Position numbers and translations under genes: made by a program | Notes under the pieces: generated by a model | Database searches by the model: none | Seen by the model: the letters and a program-made list of their open reading frames with translations, nothing else | What the model was told of the DNA's origin: nothing | In this document: in pieces, positions 39,520 through 49,043 of the stretch | How positions within the stretch are numbered: position 1 is the first letter of the stretch | Layout of the letters: each line of letters begins with the position of its first letter | Assembly: GCA_964019055.1 (NCBI GenBank) | Contig: OZ025215.1 | Coordinates: 10,894,208-10,958,207 of the forward strand | Direction: 5' to 3' | Origin: Anthopleura xanthogrammica | Taxonomy: Eukaryota > Cnidaria > Anthozoa > Actiniaria > Actiniidae | DNA length: 64,000 nucleotides

Positions 39520-40890
39520 TCTGATGAACAATTAATTTGTCTCAACTTTTAAATCCTTGAACACATCTAGATAATTATCACTTTAAAGATTATATTGTCT
39601 AAATTACATCGTGAAAAAATACGGAAAGGAAAAGATTGATACGATAAAAGGCTCCGAAATCTGTTTAAAAAAGTTCGAGAAAAATATAAAAAATTTTTTT
39701 TTTCAACGTGCGTGATTAAAACTAGTAATTTGCTATTTCACTTAATAGAGTTAACTTACCTGACTTACGATTTGCAATTTACAAACTGCATTACGAAGGG
39801 AAAACTCGAGCGTTGGTGAAATTCTCTTACTTTGAGCCTTTATCCCCAAAACTCAGATTCTTTTAAATCCAGGAGTAAGATCTGAATCATGCTGGAAATC
39901 CCACCGGTCTAACCCTATCCAACCCTCGCACACCGAAGGGGGCCCATTCAACCTTTCAACAGCAATTCATAAGATTTGTCATTTTTTCCCACTATCCGTC
40001 CAGACTAGGATTTTACACCGTATGATTGGCGACAATTTGTCTTGATTTCCTTGTAGTGCAAGCGTGGTTTTCTAAAGAGTTCCTCTTACAAGGCGAGCTC
40101 ATTATAGCAGGAAGGAAAACGCAACATCAATGACATCATTTCATGATGTTTAAAAGTGGATTTTTTATTCTTGATATGTTGGCGAATTTTTGAGGAACTG
40201 AACTCAGCTCTAGCTCAATCATTTTACATCTTATGTTTGATTTCAAGACTCGTAGCGAAAAATCTGCTTGCGCGCACCAGGAAGATGCCTAAATAGAAAA
40301 TCAACATTTGAGGAACTGATGTTCTCTATATCATATAACTCAATTATTTTACGTCTTATACCCGTTTGATTTCAAAACTCATGACGAAAAAGTTTCTCGC
40401 AAGCAACTGGAAGATGATTAGCTTGATTGTAGGAAGTAAAAATCATATTGCGTTCAAGAAACACTGAAATAGATAGAGGGGAAAAGTTCGTTACTTTGTT
40501 GTATTTCTTTTCCAGACATTATGGAAGGTTCAAACTGTTAAAGAATTCAATAAAATGTAAGAGTTTATTTTTTCAGTTTTTGATCTATCAACGACAACAG
40601 TTCCTAAGAAGACTTAATAGACCTAATCTGTTGAAAATCTTCAGACATTCGGGTTAATTAGAATATAATGAGAATATAAATGTTAGTTATGAACATAGTT
40701 CTAATATTTTCACGTTATGCGGATGGAGGGATCGATAGATTAAGTAAGCTGGAGGATAGATAGACCTACATGTCAGTTGAACTTTCTTTCCGTTTTGAAA
40801 GAGAGATCTAGCTCAGTAGCTTAGAAGGAATGAGGAAAGAGGTAAGAGCTAGGGAATAAAATAAGCAGACAAGCATATCATGGGTCAATC
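39520..40890. other. Intergenic region
   Basis: AT-rich. It contains a loosely repeated segment ('aggaactga.ct', 'aaaactcatgacgaaaaa') at about 40190-40420. No gene recognised. Confidence 0.4.
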
Positions 40891-41662
40891 AGTCGGTGAG
40901 TCGGTGAGTCGGTGAGTCGGTGAGTCGGTGAGTCGGTGAGTCGGTGAGTCGGTGAGTCGGTGAGTCGGTGAGTCGGTGAGTCGGTGAGTCGGTGAGTCGG
41001 TGAGTCGGTGAGTCGGTGAGTCGGTGAGTCGGTGAGTCGGTGAGTCGGTGAGTCGGTGAGTCGGTGAGTCGGTGAGTCGGTGAGTCGGTGAGTCGGTGAG
41101 TCGGTGAGTCGGTGAGTCGGTGAGTCGGTGAGTCGGTGAGTCGGTGAGTCGGTGAGTCGGTGAGTCGGTGAGTCGGTGAGTCGGTGAGTCGGTGAGTCGG
41201 TGAGTCGGTGAGTCGGTGAGTCGGTGAGTCGGTGAGTCGGTGAGTCGGTGAGTCGGTGAGTCGGTGAGTCGGTGAGTCGGTGAGTCGGTGAGTCGGTGAG
41301 TCGGTGAGTCGGTGAGTCGGTGAGTCGGTGAGTCGGTGAGTCGGTGAGTCGGTGAGTCGGTGAGTCGGTGAGTCGGTGAGTCGGTGAGTCGGTGAGTCGG
41401 TGAGTCGGTGAGTCGGTGAGTCGGTGAGTCGGTGAGTCGGTGAGTCGGTGAGTCGGTGAGTCGGTGAGTCGGTGAGTCGGTGAGTCGGTGAGTCGGTGAG
41501 TCGGTGAGTCGGTGAGTCGGTGAGTCGGTGAGTCGGTGAGTCGGTGAGTCGGTGAGTCGGTGAGTCGGTGAGTCGGTGAGTCGGTGAGTCGGTGAGTCGG
41601 TGAGTCGGTGAGTCGGTGAGTCGGTGAGTCGGTGAGTCGGTGAGTCGGTGAGTCGGTGAGTC
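40891..41662. repeat. (gtgagtcg)n minisatellite, about 96 copies
   Basis: Perfect 8-bp unit over about 770 bp. A shorter array of the same unit sits at 58236-58376, and the right flanks of both arrays are duplicated. The THRLTDSP-repeat minus-strand ORFs are artefacts of the 8-bp period. Confidence 0.97.
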
Positions 41663-42273
41663 AAGAACTAGGTAGATGCCCATTGTTTATTGCACCGACC
41701 ACTTTTCCGCTTCCACGACTCCCAGACCCAGAGGTCTTGCTGTGCACACTTTCTATGCAGTTTCATAGAATACTTCCTTGACATTATCGAGAGCCAATGC
41801 TGCAGAAGCCCACATACCATACGGAAGCACGGAGAGATGAGGTAACTCACAACTTGAAAAGCTGTTTTTTGGAGCTCCGATTTAAAGCCGTGAAAGATTA
41901 CAGAAAACACTCAAAAAATTATAAATTAAAGGGGAACATCATCTTTAGACAAATGCTTGGCAAAAACGCATAGACTGCGCAGTTTCTACGCTATGTTAGA
42001 GCGACTTCCGCCTCTAGTAAAGAAATTAGTAGGGACTTCCCCTTCCAGTTTGTATTTTCAAATTCAATTTGTGTTTCGAAAAAAAACCGTTCCTTGCCTT
42101 CCTTCTTCCTTTATTTGCTTGTCCGGTCATATTTAACTCTTGCATCTTTTCATTTCTTCAGTATTTCTCTGTCTCTCGCCTTCGGCTCGTGGTTGTATAC
42201 TGTATCTGATACGACACGGCCACTCATATTGTATATATTACATAAATCTTTTACGACACCTGCACCACTACTG
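41663..42273. repeat. Segmental duplication, left copy (see 58381-59213)
   Basis: Starts at the minisatellite edge with 'aagaactaggtagatgccca' and stays nearly identical to 58381 onward through 'ttgtccggtcatatttaac' to 'cataaatcttttacgacacc'. This copy lacks an insertion of about 225 bp at 58697-58923. An 80-codon minus-strand ORF is shared, but I do not recognise it. Confidence 0.9.
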
Positions 42274-42545
42274 ACCAGCGATTATATTATATTAGCATAT
42301 TTTTATTTCCCCTTAATTTTATTTTTAAGTTATTTTCAAACTCTCTTGTTGTTCGAGTAAAGTTTGAAGTGGGAATTTTCCCTAATATTGTTTGACTAGA
42401 TGAGGTTCTTTTCCGCTTGCGGAGTTTTAAGTAATATATACAATATGAGTGGCCGTGTTGTATCAGATATACAACCACGAGCCGAAGGCGAGTGATTGTA
42501 TATCTGATACAACACGGCCACTCATATTGTATATTACATATGAAA
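42175..42545. mobile_element. Nested palindromic element
   Basis: 'tctcgccttcggctcgtggt' with 'ctgatac.acacggccactc' occurs at about 42174-42230, inverted at about 42435-42493, and direct again at about 42490-42540. It interrupts the left duplicate relative to 59130. Confidence 0.65.
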
Positions 42546-43010
42546 CGTCTAGGTATATACATTCATGTTCTACTAAAATTTTAAAAATAAAATTGAATTT
42601 GGCTGAGAAAATTGGAGTTTAAGTTTATGCAAATCAGGACGATTTTGATTCAGATATTTATAAAACTCATGAATAATTAATGAGGAAAACACAATACAAT
42701 TCATTGTCCGTGGACGAGGTTGTATATCTGATACAAACAAAAAATTTTAAATTATTCCTTTATTTAAAAAATTTGAATTGGGTGAAACCTGTAGCAACGC
42801 GATATGACGATTACAACATATAATTTCCCCATGCAAATCACTGTCCAAAATACAGTCACGGATATGTGTGGGAAAACTATATGTTCAAACGGTCATATAT
42901 AACTCCGTTACTATTTAACCAATATCCTTAAATTTTTTGTTTCTTAATGTTGATGTTCTATCGAAATTGAAAATTGGAAACTGTCAAAAGAAACATTATA
43001 GTTCATATAG

Positions 43011-44042
43011 TTCAGCCAGGGAGGTGGGAGGGAGATGGAGATGAAACTGAATAAATTATCGACAATGGAGCGTTCTGATTGGCTAAGAGCCACCTCTTCC
43101 AAAACAGATGTTCCGTACGGTCTAGCTCCAAAGTTTGAATGTGCAAATGTTGAGTCGGGTATCTACGATGACATAGATTATTCGAAAATTGTCCATGAAA
43201 AGTATATACAAAGCAAGACATACAGCAACAACACAATTTTGAAGGTAAGGCAAAATATTTGTACGAAATCTGTGTTGATAAATGATGTTTTTAGCTAGTT
43301 AATGGACAAGACAGCTGGTTTATTGACGGCTTTGCGACAAGCGCATATTAGGATGTATTTCTTTCTAGTGTTCTCGCTTCCCAATAGCTCGATTGCTTTA
43401 AAATTAAGAAATCCTGAGACTTATGGTATTGTTGTTTACCAGACAATCAATAAATTTTCTTACCAAAGTGGAAATCGTATCGTTTTCAGCCAAAGAAGTT
43501 AGGCATATTTTGGCTTGTTCGTATAACAACAATGGCGCCTGTCTTCCAAGCACACATATTTCTTTCTAGTGTTCTCGCTTCCCAATAGCTCGATTGCTTT
43601 AAAATTAAGAAATCCTGAGACTTATAGTATTGTTGTTTACCAGACAATCAATAAATTTTCTTACCAAAGTGGAAATCGTATCGTTTTTAGCCAAAGAAGT
43701 TAGGCATATTTTGGCTTGTTCGTATAACAACAATGGCGCCTGTCTTCCAAGCACACATATTTCTTTCTAGTGTTCTCGCTTCCCAATAGCTCGATTGCTT
43801 TAAAATTAAGAAATCCTGAGACTTATAGTATTGTTGTTTACCAGACAATCAATAAATTTTCTTACCAGAGTGGAAATCATTTCTGACGCCGACTGTTTCT
43901 ATGGTTACCGTATATGTTAATCAGATAACTACTCAAGTTTACGAAATACGATTATCGATGAAGCGTACGGAACATCAAGGTGTGAAAACGCGCTAATTTA
44001 TTCAGGTTCATCTCCATCTCCCTCCCACCTCCCTGGTTCAGC
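43011..44042. repeat. 1-kb segment bounded by 50-bp inverted repeats, upstream of first GTPase gene
   Basis: The left arm 'ttcagccagggaggtgggag' and the right arm 'cctcccacctccctggttca' are inverted copies of about 50 bp that include 'atctccatctc'. The right arm ends four bases before the GTPase start codon. A + frame at 43035-43243 ends at a gtaagg donor-like site; I do not recognise its product. Confidence 0.75.
43361..43875. repeat. Tandem repeat, 201-bp unit, 2.5 copies
   Basis: 'ctttctagtgttctcgcttc' starts at 43361, 43562 and 43763. Units are almost identical; the third ends near 43875. Confidence 0.93.
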
Positions 44043-44046
44043 GAAG

Positions 44047-45579
44047 ATGGCGCTGAAAGAAAAGACGAGTATTTATCTTGCTTTGCTTTCTTGTTTGCTG
44101 TGTATTTTGAATACTTCAGCACATAAAGCTATTCCGCTCATTACGGTGGAGAAAAACCAAGAGAATGGTGAGGCAAAGTTTGTTCTCAATCCAGACGCCA
44201 TTTCCATGCTCAAACAGCTTTCTTCGCCAGTCAAGGTCATCGCAGCAATTGGAGACGCGAGAGCTGGTAAATCTACAGCACTCAATTTTATTCATTCCAC
44301 TCTCAGCAACCTTCGTAATTCGGTATCTGACTCTAAAAATGTCGAAAAAATCTTTGAAACAGGAAACACTATGGATCCAGTTACTCGTGGCGTTTGGATC
44401 GCGAAACCAAATGGAAATTCCGGAATGCACAACGTGATATTACTGGACGTGGAAGGTACGGATCTCGGTAATGATGCAGTGACTGACAAACTCAGTATTT
44501 TTACAGCTCTGACCTCATCAACTTTGATGTTGTTTATGAAAGAAGCTCCAAGTACACACATACTTGACTTTCTGTATAAGATCGCTCGCCTAAGTGAGGT
44601 AGCCTTTGGGAAAAGGAAGAGTGAATATTTTCCACGCTTGACAGCGGTTCTACGTGGAGCACTCAAAACACCGCAAAGGTATAAAAACATTGATGAATAC
44701 ATAATAGATGCGTTGATCGCTGCAAAGTGGAAGGACGAATCTGATGGCAAAAGAGATGCCATAGGAACTCGTTTTCCTAAAGAACACATCACAGTTTTCA
44801 ACTTACCATATGATGCAGAATTGCTCAATGAAAACCCCATGACCAAAAGATTTGCAGGTTCTGAATATCTGGAAAGCATCGAAAAGCTAACGAAACACAT
44901 ATTTCAATCGCCTGAAAAAAAGTCCTTGGGAGGAGTTGTTTTACATGGGCAGGCACTCGCAGAATTGGTCGAGAATCTAGTGAAAGTCATGAATAATAAA
45001 ACGCTTTGGAACGACCTTAATCCAAATTTTTACTCTGGTTTTGAGGGAGACTTGTGTACAAAAAGCTATGAGAAACATATTAAACCACTTCTGCCTATTG
45101 GCAAACACACGTGGCAAGATATAGAAAACAAGAAGAAGGAAACACTGGCACTTTTCGAAGACAACTGCAATTTGCCAAAGTGCATTATAAAGGCCGAAAT
45201 GGACATCGACAACGCTATAAAACTCCGGAAGGACTATGAAAAGCAAGATAATATTATCGACACTGCGATATGGATTGGTAAATGGGTTCAATACTTTTTC
45301 AGCGATATACAACTGAAAGAAAACATAACTGTGCTGAATAATTCCGACTACGGAACTATTGGTCTTCGTGGAGTACAATGGGTTTGGAATCAAGTAGCAG
45401 AGAAGCTGGGGCTGAGCGGTAAAGAGGTAGGCGTGGTTGCACAGGAAGTAGAACTGCTCTATCCATGGGCTGTGACCGAAGGGTATGATGGATACAAACG
45501 GGTCAACTACCTTGCTTTAAGGTTGTTAATCTGGGGGAGGAAATTTCAACGGAAAGCTGAAGACTTGATAAACATTTGA
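44047..45579 (+). CDS. Secreted/lumenal GBP-like GTPase with C-terminal Peptidase_S74 domain (copy A)
   Basis: 510 residues in one exon. Residues 1-25 form a signal peptide (LALLSCLLCILNTSA). A GB1/RHD3-type G domain spans about 40-310: P-loop GDARAGKS 69-76, switch-I Thr in DPVTRGVW (T113), switch II LLDVEG 132-137. The position of the GBP 'RD' base-recognition motif reads LRGAL (203-204). GBP-like blocks RFPKEHITVFNLP and GGVVLHGQALAELV follow, then a helical part to about 405. From S419 runs a Peptidase_S74/ICA domain: SDIQLKENI, IGLRGVQWVWN, GVVAQEVELLYPWAV, YDGYKRVNYLALRLLIW. Ser419 and Lys424 match the self-cleavage dyad of phage endosialidases and MYRF. AATAAA lies at 45648-45653. This copy lacks the 14-residue pre-cleavage linker found in copy D. 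Function unknown; domain calls are strong, the role is inference. Confidence 0.9.
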   Translation: MALKEKTSIYLALLSCLLCILNTSAHKAIPLITVEKNQENGEAKFVLNPDAISMLKQLSSPVKVIAAIGDARAGKSTALNFIHSTLSNLRNSVSDSKNVEKIFETGNTMDPVTRGVWIAKPNGNSGMHNVILLDVEGTDLGNDAVTDKLSIFTALTSSTLMLFMKEAPSTHILDFLYKIARLSEVAFGKRKSEYFPRLTAVLRGALKTPQRYKNIDEYIIDALIAAKWKDESDGKRDAIGTRFPKEHITVFNLPYDAELLNENPMTKRFAGSEYLESIEKLTKHIFQSPEKKSLGGVVLHGQALAELVENLVKVMNNKTLWNDLNPNFYSGFEGDLCTKSYEKHIKPLLPIGKHTWQDIENKKKETLALFEDNCNLPKCIIKAEMDIDNAIKLRKDYEKQDNIIDTAIWIGKWVQYFFSDIQLKENITVLNNSDYGTIGLRGVQWVWNQVAEKLGLSGKEVGVVAQEVELLYPWAVTEGYDGYKRVNYLALRLLIWGRKFQRKAEDLINI

Positions 45580-47438
45580 AAATGTTGACTGTTTGGTCAG
45601 TTAGAAGAATTTCACCGATGTAAACAATAATACCCTTTAGATACAAGAATAAAGGGATAGAAAATGAAAATAGGATGGGACAAATATCCTAGAGAAAAGA
45701 GAACAAATGGTTGAATAGAAATTTTAAGTTAAAGCGGGAAACACTGTGGAAGCAATGACACTTTGAATCGATTGCATTACTGGATACCTGAGAAATTTCG
45801 CTTGGAAGGACTTAGTGTAGTTGCATGGATAAGTTTCTGATTTACCCACAGCACCCAGTTAATTTTTCAAGCAATGACAAGCATTGACTGACCAAATTTG
45901 GAAAGAAATGTCATTCGTCCAATATTTTTTAATTATTGGACGATTGACGTCATCATAGCTGCCAAACAAAGATAGCTTCCCAACAGTGAATGTTTGCAAA
46001 CTTTTCTGAAGCCTAAATTCAACAACTGTCTAAAAACACCAAGAAAGTAACAAAAGGTAAAATAAAGTAAAATAATCTTCGATGAATATTGCAAAGAAAC
46101 GAATGTCCCAAATGTGTCCTAGACTAGTGAGGATCTCGCAGTATTACTGAAGAATTTTTTACGCCGAGGTGAGAAAGACTGAGTTAAATGACTAAATTAA
46201 GTTAACTTTGAAAATATTTTGAATAAATAATAAAGCAGTTACTGGATTCGGCTATCGTATAATGATGAAAAATTATGCATACCTCGAAGAGTGTTATCAG
46301 CCTCAGCCTACGGCTTCGGCAGATAATACTCTCCTCGTTATGCCTAATTTTTCATATCATACTCAGCCTCATCCAATAATTGCTAAGTAGACTGGCTATG
46401 TACTAAATATATCTTCACTTTTCATTATTGCAAATGTAAGGTCACTTTTGCAGCTAGGATGTGGTACATCAATTGTGTGGTTATACAATAACAAATAAAA
46501 TTTCACTATTTCACTCATTTACCTTCTAGCTGTTGTTGTTATTCTATTAATTATATCCATTTTGAAATCATTAGCAAATCCTGCAATCTGATTGGCTAAA
46601 AAGTGTGCAATTTAAGCATTAATCTATAGCTATAAAGGGACTTCCCCTGAACATAGGGACTTTCCCGAAGACCCTTTCAAGGATCATGACCTCGTTGTCT
46701 ACAATTACATCATCCTGTATGTCTTTTTTACCTCAGTGATTCGCGTGTTGACTCACAATTCAGGAAAAAATTACAAACCAGTTGGTTTTATAGTAATTTC
46801 ATTTCTTTCACGAGAAAAAATACGCTCAAAAATAAGTACAAACACCACCTGTAGTATACTTTGTCATGCATGTTATTCGAGTAAGTTTAAGATGGGAACT
46901 AGATTTTCCATAAATATTTTTATAGGTGGACGCAATCTTTATAAGACAATGCTATTGTGATGTTATAGCGCTTTCCATAATTCTGCGACCGAGATCCATT
47001 TTCACGTGAAAATGCTGTGAAAATTGCTGTTGAGTCATGGGAATTTCTTTATCGTTCGATCGGAATGAATAGAATAAACTCGGCCCGTCGTAAGTTTGAT
47101 TTGACGAAAACCAAAACTCACGCGCGGATAGAGTCGGTTAAGGTCGCAAAATTATGAAAAGCGCTATCACATCATAATAGCATTTCAAACTTTACTCGAA
47201 TAACATGCGTAACAATAAAGGCCGGGGATCAATAGGTTTGGCACTTTGTTTTGTTGGATTGTCCAATAGATTTCTGGTTGGCAATTTATGATTAACAGTC
47301 AGTCAAACAATTTACGTCATCGTATGCCCACCTAGCTATTTGCATTTTCATTTTCGCTTTGAAAATCTGTACATAAAAAGTCCTGAAGTCTCAAGTTTCT
47401 GAACACTTCCCTGTTCTGAGTTAAGGTTATAAGTCGAG
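45580..47438. other. Spacer A-B with palindromic elements
   Basis: The 3'UTR of copy A comes first. At 46255-46375 a palindrome has arms 'cgtataatgatgaaaaatta' and 'taatttttcatatcatac'. At about 46866-47215 a MITE-like inverted repeat has arms 'catgttattcgagtaagttt' and 'aaactttactcgaataacat', extending to 'gcgctttccataatt'. The whole spacer is duplicated at 52750-54555. Confidence 0.8.
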
Positions 47439-48959
47439 ATGACAACTAATAGCTTTTCTCGGGCAATATCTGCAGATAAAGCAATTCCTCTGATCACAGT
47501 GAAGAAAATTGCCGACGACGATGAAGACCAGTTTGTTCTCAATCCAGACGCCATTTCCATGATCAAACAGCTTTCTTCGCCAGTCAAGGTCATCGCAGCT
47601 GTTGGAGACGCGAGAGTTGGTAAATCTACAGCACTCAATTTTATTCATTCCACTCTCAGCAACCGGCTTCGTTATTCGGTATCTGAGTCTAAAAATGTCG
47701 AAGAAATCTTTGAAACGGGAAACACTATGCAGCCAGTAACTCATGGTGTTTGGATCGCGAAACCAAATGGAAATTCGGGAATGGACAACGTGATATTACT
47801 GGACGTGGAAGGTACGGATCTCGGGGATGATGCAGTGACTGACAAACTCAGTATTTTTACAGCTCTGACCTCATCAACTTTGATGTTGTTTATGAAAGAA
47901 GCTCCAAGTACACACATACTTGACTTTCTGTATAAGATCGTTCGCCTAAGTGAGGTAGCCTTTGGGAAAAGGAAGAGTGAATATTTTCCACGCTTGACAG
48001 CGGTTCTACGTGGAGCACTTGAAGCACCCGAAGAGTATAAAAACATCGAGGACTATATAATCGATGTGTTGATCACTAGCAAGTGGAAGGATGACTCTGA
48101 TGACAAAAGAGATGACATAGGAACTCGTTTTCCTAAAGAAAACATCAAGGTTTTCAACTTGCCATGTGATCCAAAATTGTTCAAAAACCCCAAGAGATTT
48201 GCAGGTTCAGAATACTTGAAAAGCATTGAAACGTTAACGGAACATATGTTTGGATCGTCTGAGAAGAAGTCCTTAGAAGGAGTTGTTTTAGATGGGCAGG
48301 CACTCGCAGAATTGGCCGAGAAGCTAATGGAAGTCATGAATGAAAAAGCACTTTGGAACGACCTCAGTCCAAGTTTTTACTCTCGTTTTGAGGAGCAGTT
48401 GTGCAGAAAAAGCTATGAGAAACATATTGAACCACTTTTGCGTACTGAACACACTTCACAAGATATAGAAGACAAAAAAGAGGAAACACTAAGGCTTTTC
48501 AAAGAAAATTGTAAATTGGCAAAGTGCATTATAAACGCCGAACTGGAGGTTAACGACACTATTAGATTTCGTAGAGAACAGGAAAAGAAAGACAAGATTG
48601 TGGCCCGTGGGATATGGCTTGGAACATTGGCTGTGGGGGCAGTAGCAGTAGCAGTAGCCGCAATTCGATCTTATTTTTTCAGCGATATACAACTGAAGGA
48701 AAACATAACTGTGCTGAACAATTCCGACTACGGAACTATTGGTCTTCGTGGAGTAGAATGGGTTTGGAATCAAGAAGCAGAGAGGCTGGGGCTGAGCGGT
48801 AAAGGATCAGGCGTGGTTGCACAGGAGGTAGAGCTCCTCTATCCATGGGCTGTGACCGAAGGGTATGATGGGTACAAACGGGTCAACTACCTTGCTTTAA
48901 GGTTGTTGATCTGGGCGAAGAAATTTCAGCGGAAAGCTGAAGACTTGATAAACATTTGA
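47439..48959 (+). CDS. GBP-like GTPase with Peptidase_S74 domain, membrane-anchored type (copy B)
   Basis: 506 residues in one exon, no signal peptide: the N-terminus is MTTNSFSRAISADKAIP, and from AIPLITV onward it aligns with copy A. P-loop GDARVGKS 56-63; switch I in QPVTHGVW; switch II LLDVEG; LRGAL at the G4 position; VFNLP present. Just before the S74 domain is a clear hydrophobic span, WLGTLAVGAVAVAVAAI, fit for a membrane helix, followed by RSYFFSDIQLKENI. Ser415 and Lys420 keep the dyad. The S74 domain is 92 residues, as in copy A. An upstream exon carrying a signal peptide cannot be excluded. AATAAA at 49028-49033 lies only 10 bases before the start of copy C. Confidence 0.88.
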   Translation: MTTNSFSRAISADKAIPLITVKKIADDDEDQFVLNPDAISMIKQLSSPVKVIAAVGDARVGKSTALNFIHSTLSNRLRYSVSESKNVEEIFETGNTMQPVTHGVWIAKPNGNSGMDNVILLDVEGTDLGDDAVTDKLSIFTALTSSTLMLFMKEAPSTHILDFLYKIVRLSEVAFGKRKSEYFPRLTAVLRGALEAPEEYKNIEDYIIDVLITSKWKDDSDDKRDDIGTRFPKENIKVFNLPCDPKLFKNPKRFAGSEYLKSIETLTEHMFGSSEKKSLEGVVLDGQALAELAEKLMEVMNEKALWNDLSPSFYSRFEEQLCRKSYEKHIEPLLRTEHTSQDIEDKKEETLRLFKENCKLAKCIINAELEVNDTIRFRREQEKKDKIVARGIWLGTLAVGAVAVAVAAIRSYFFSDIQLKENITVLNNSDYGTIGLRGVEWVWNQEAERLGLSGKGSGVVAQEVELLYPWAVTEGYDGYKRVNYLALRLLIWAKKFQRKAEDLINI

Positions 48960-49043
48960 AAATGTTGGCTGTATGTTCAGTTAGAAGAATTTCACCGATG
49001 TAAACAATAACACCCGGTAGATGCTAGAATAAAAGAATAGAAA

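Noticed and set aside
40891..41662. CRISPR array
   Set aside because: A contiguous 8-bp tandem repeat has no spacers, and the genome is eukaryotic.
40885..41683. 260-codon minus-strand ORFs with an 8-residue THRLTDSP-type repeat
   Set aside because: The 8-bp unit keeps all three frames open across the array; there is no start context, domain or independent support. Translation of a minisatellite.
44292..44900. Minus-strand ORFs opposite the GTPase genes (202, 164, 152 codons and others)
   Set aside because: They mirror conserved sense codons in every copy and shift with them; no recognisable protein and no splice structure.
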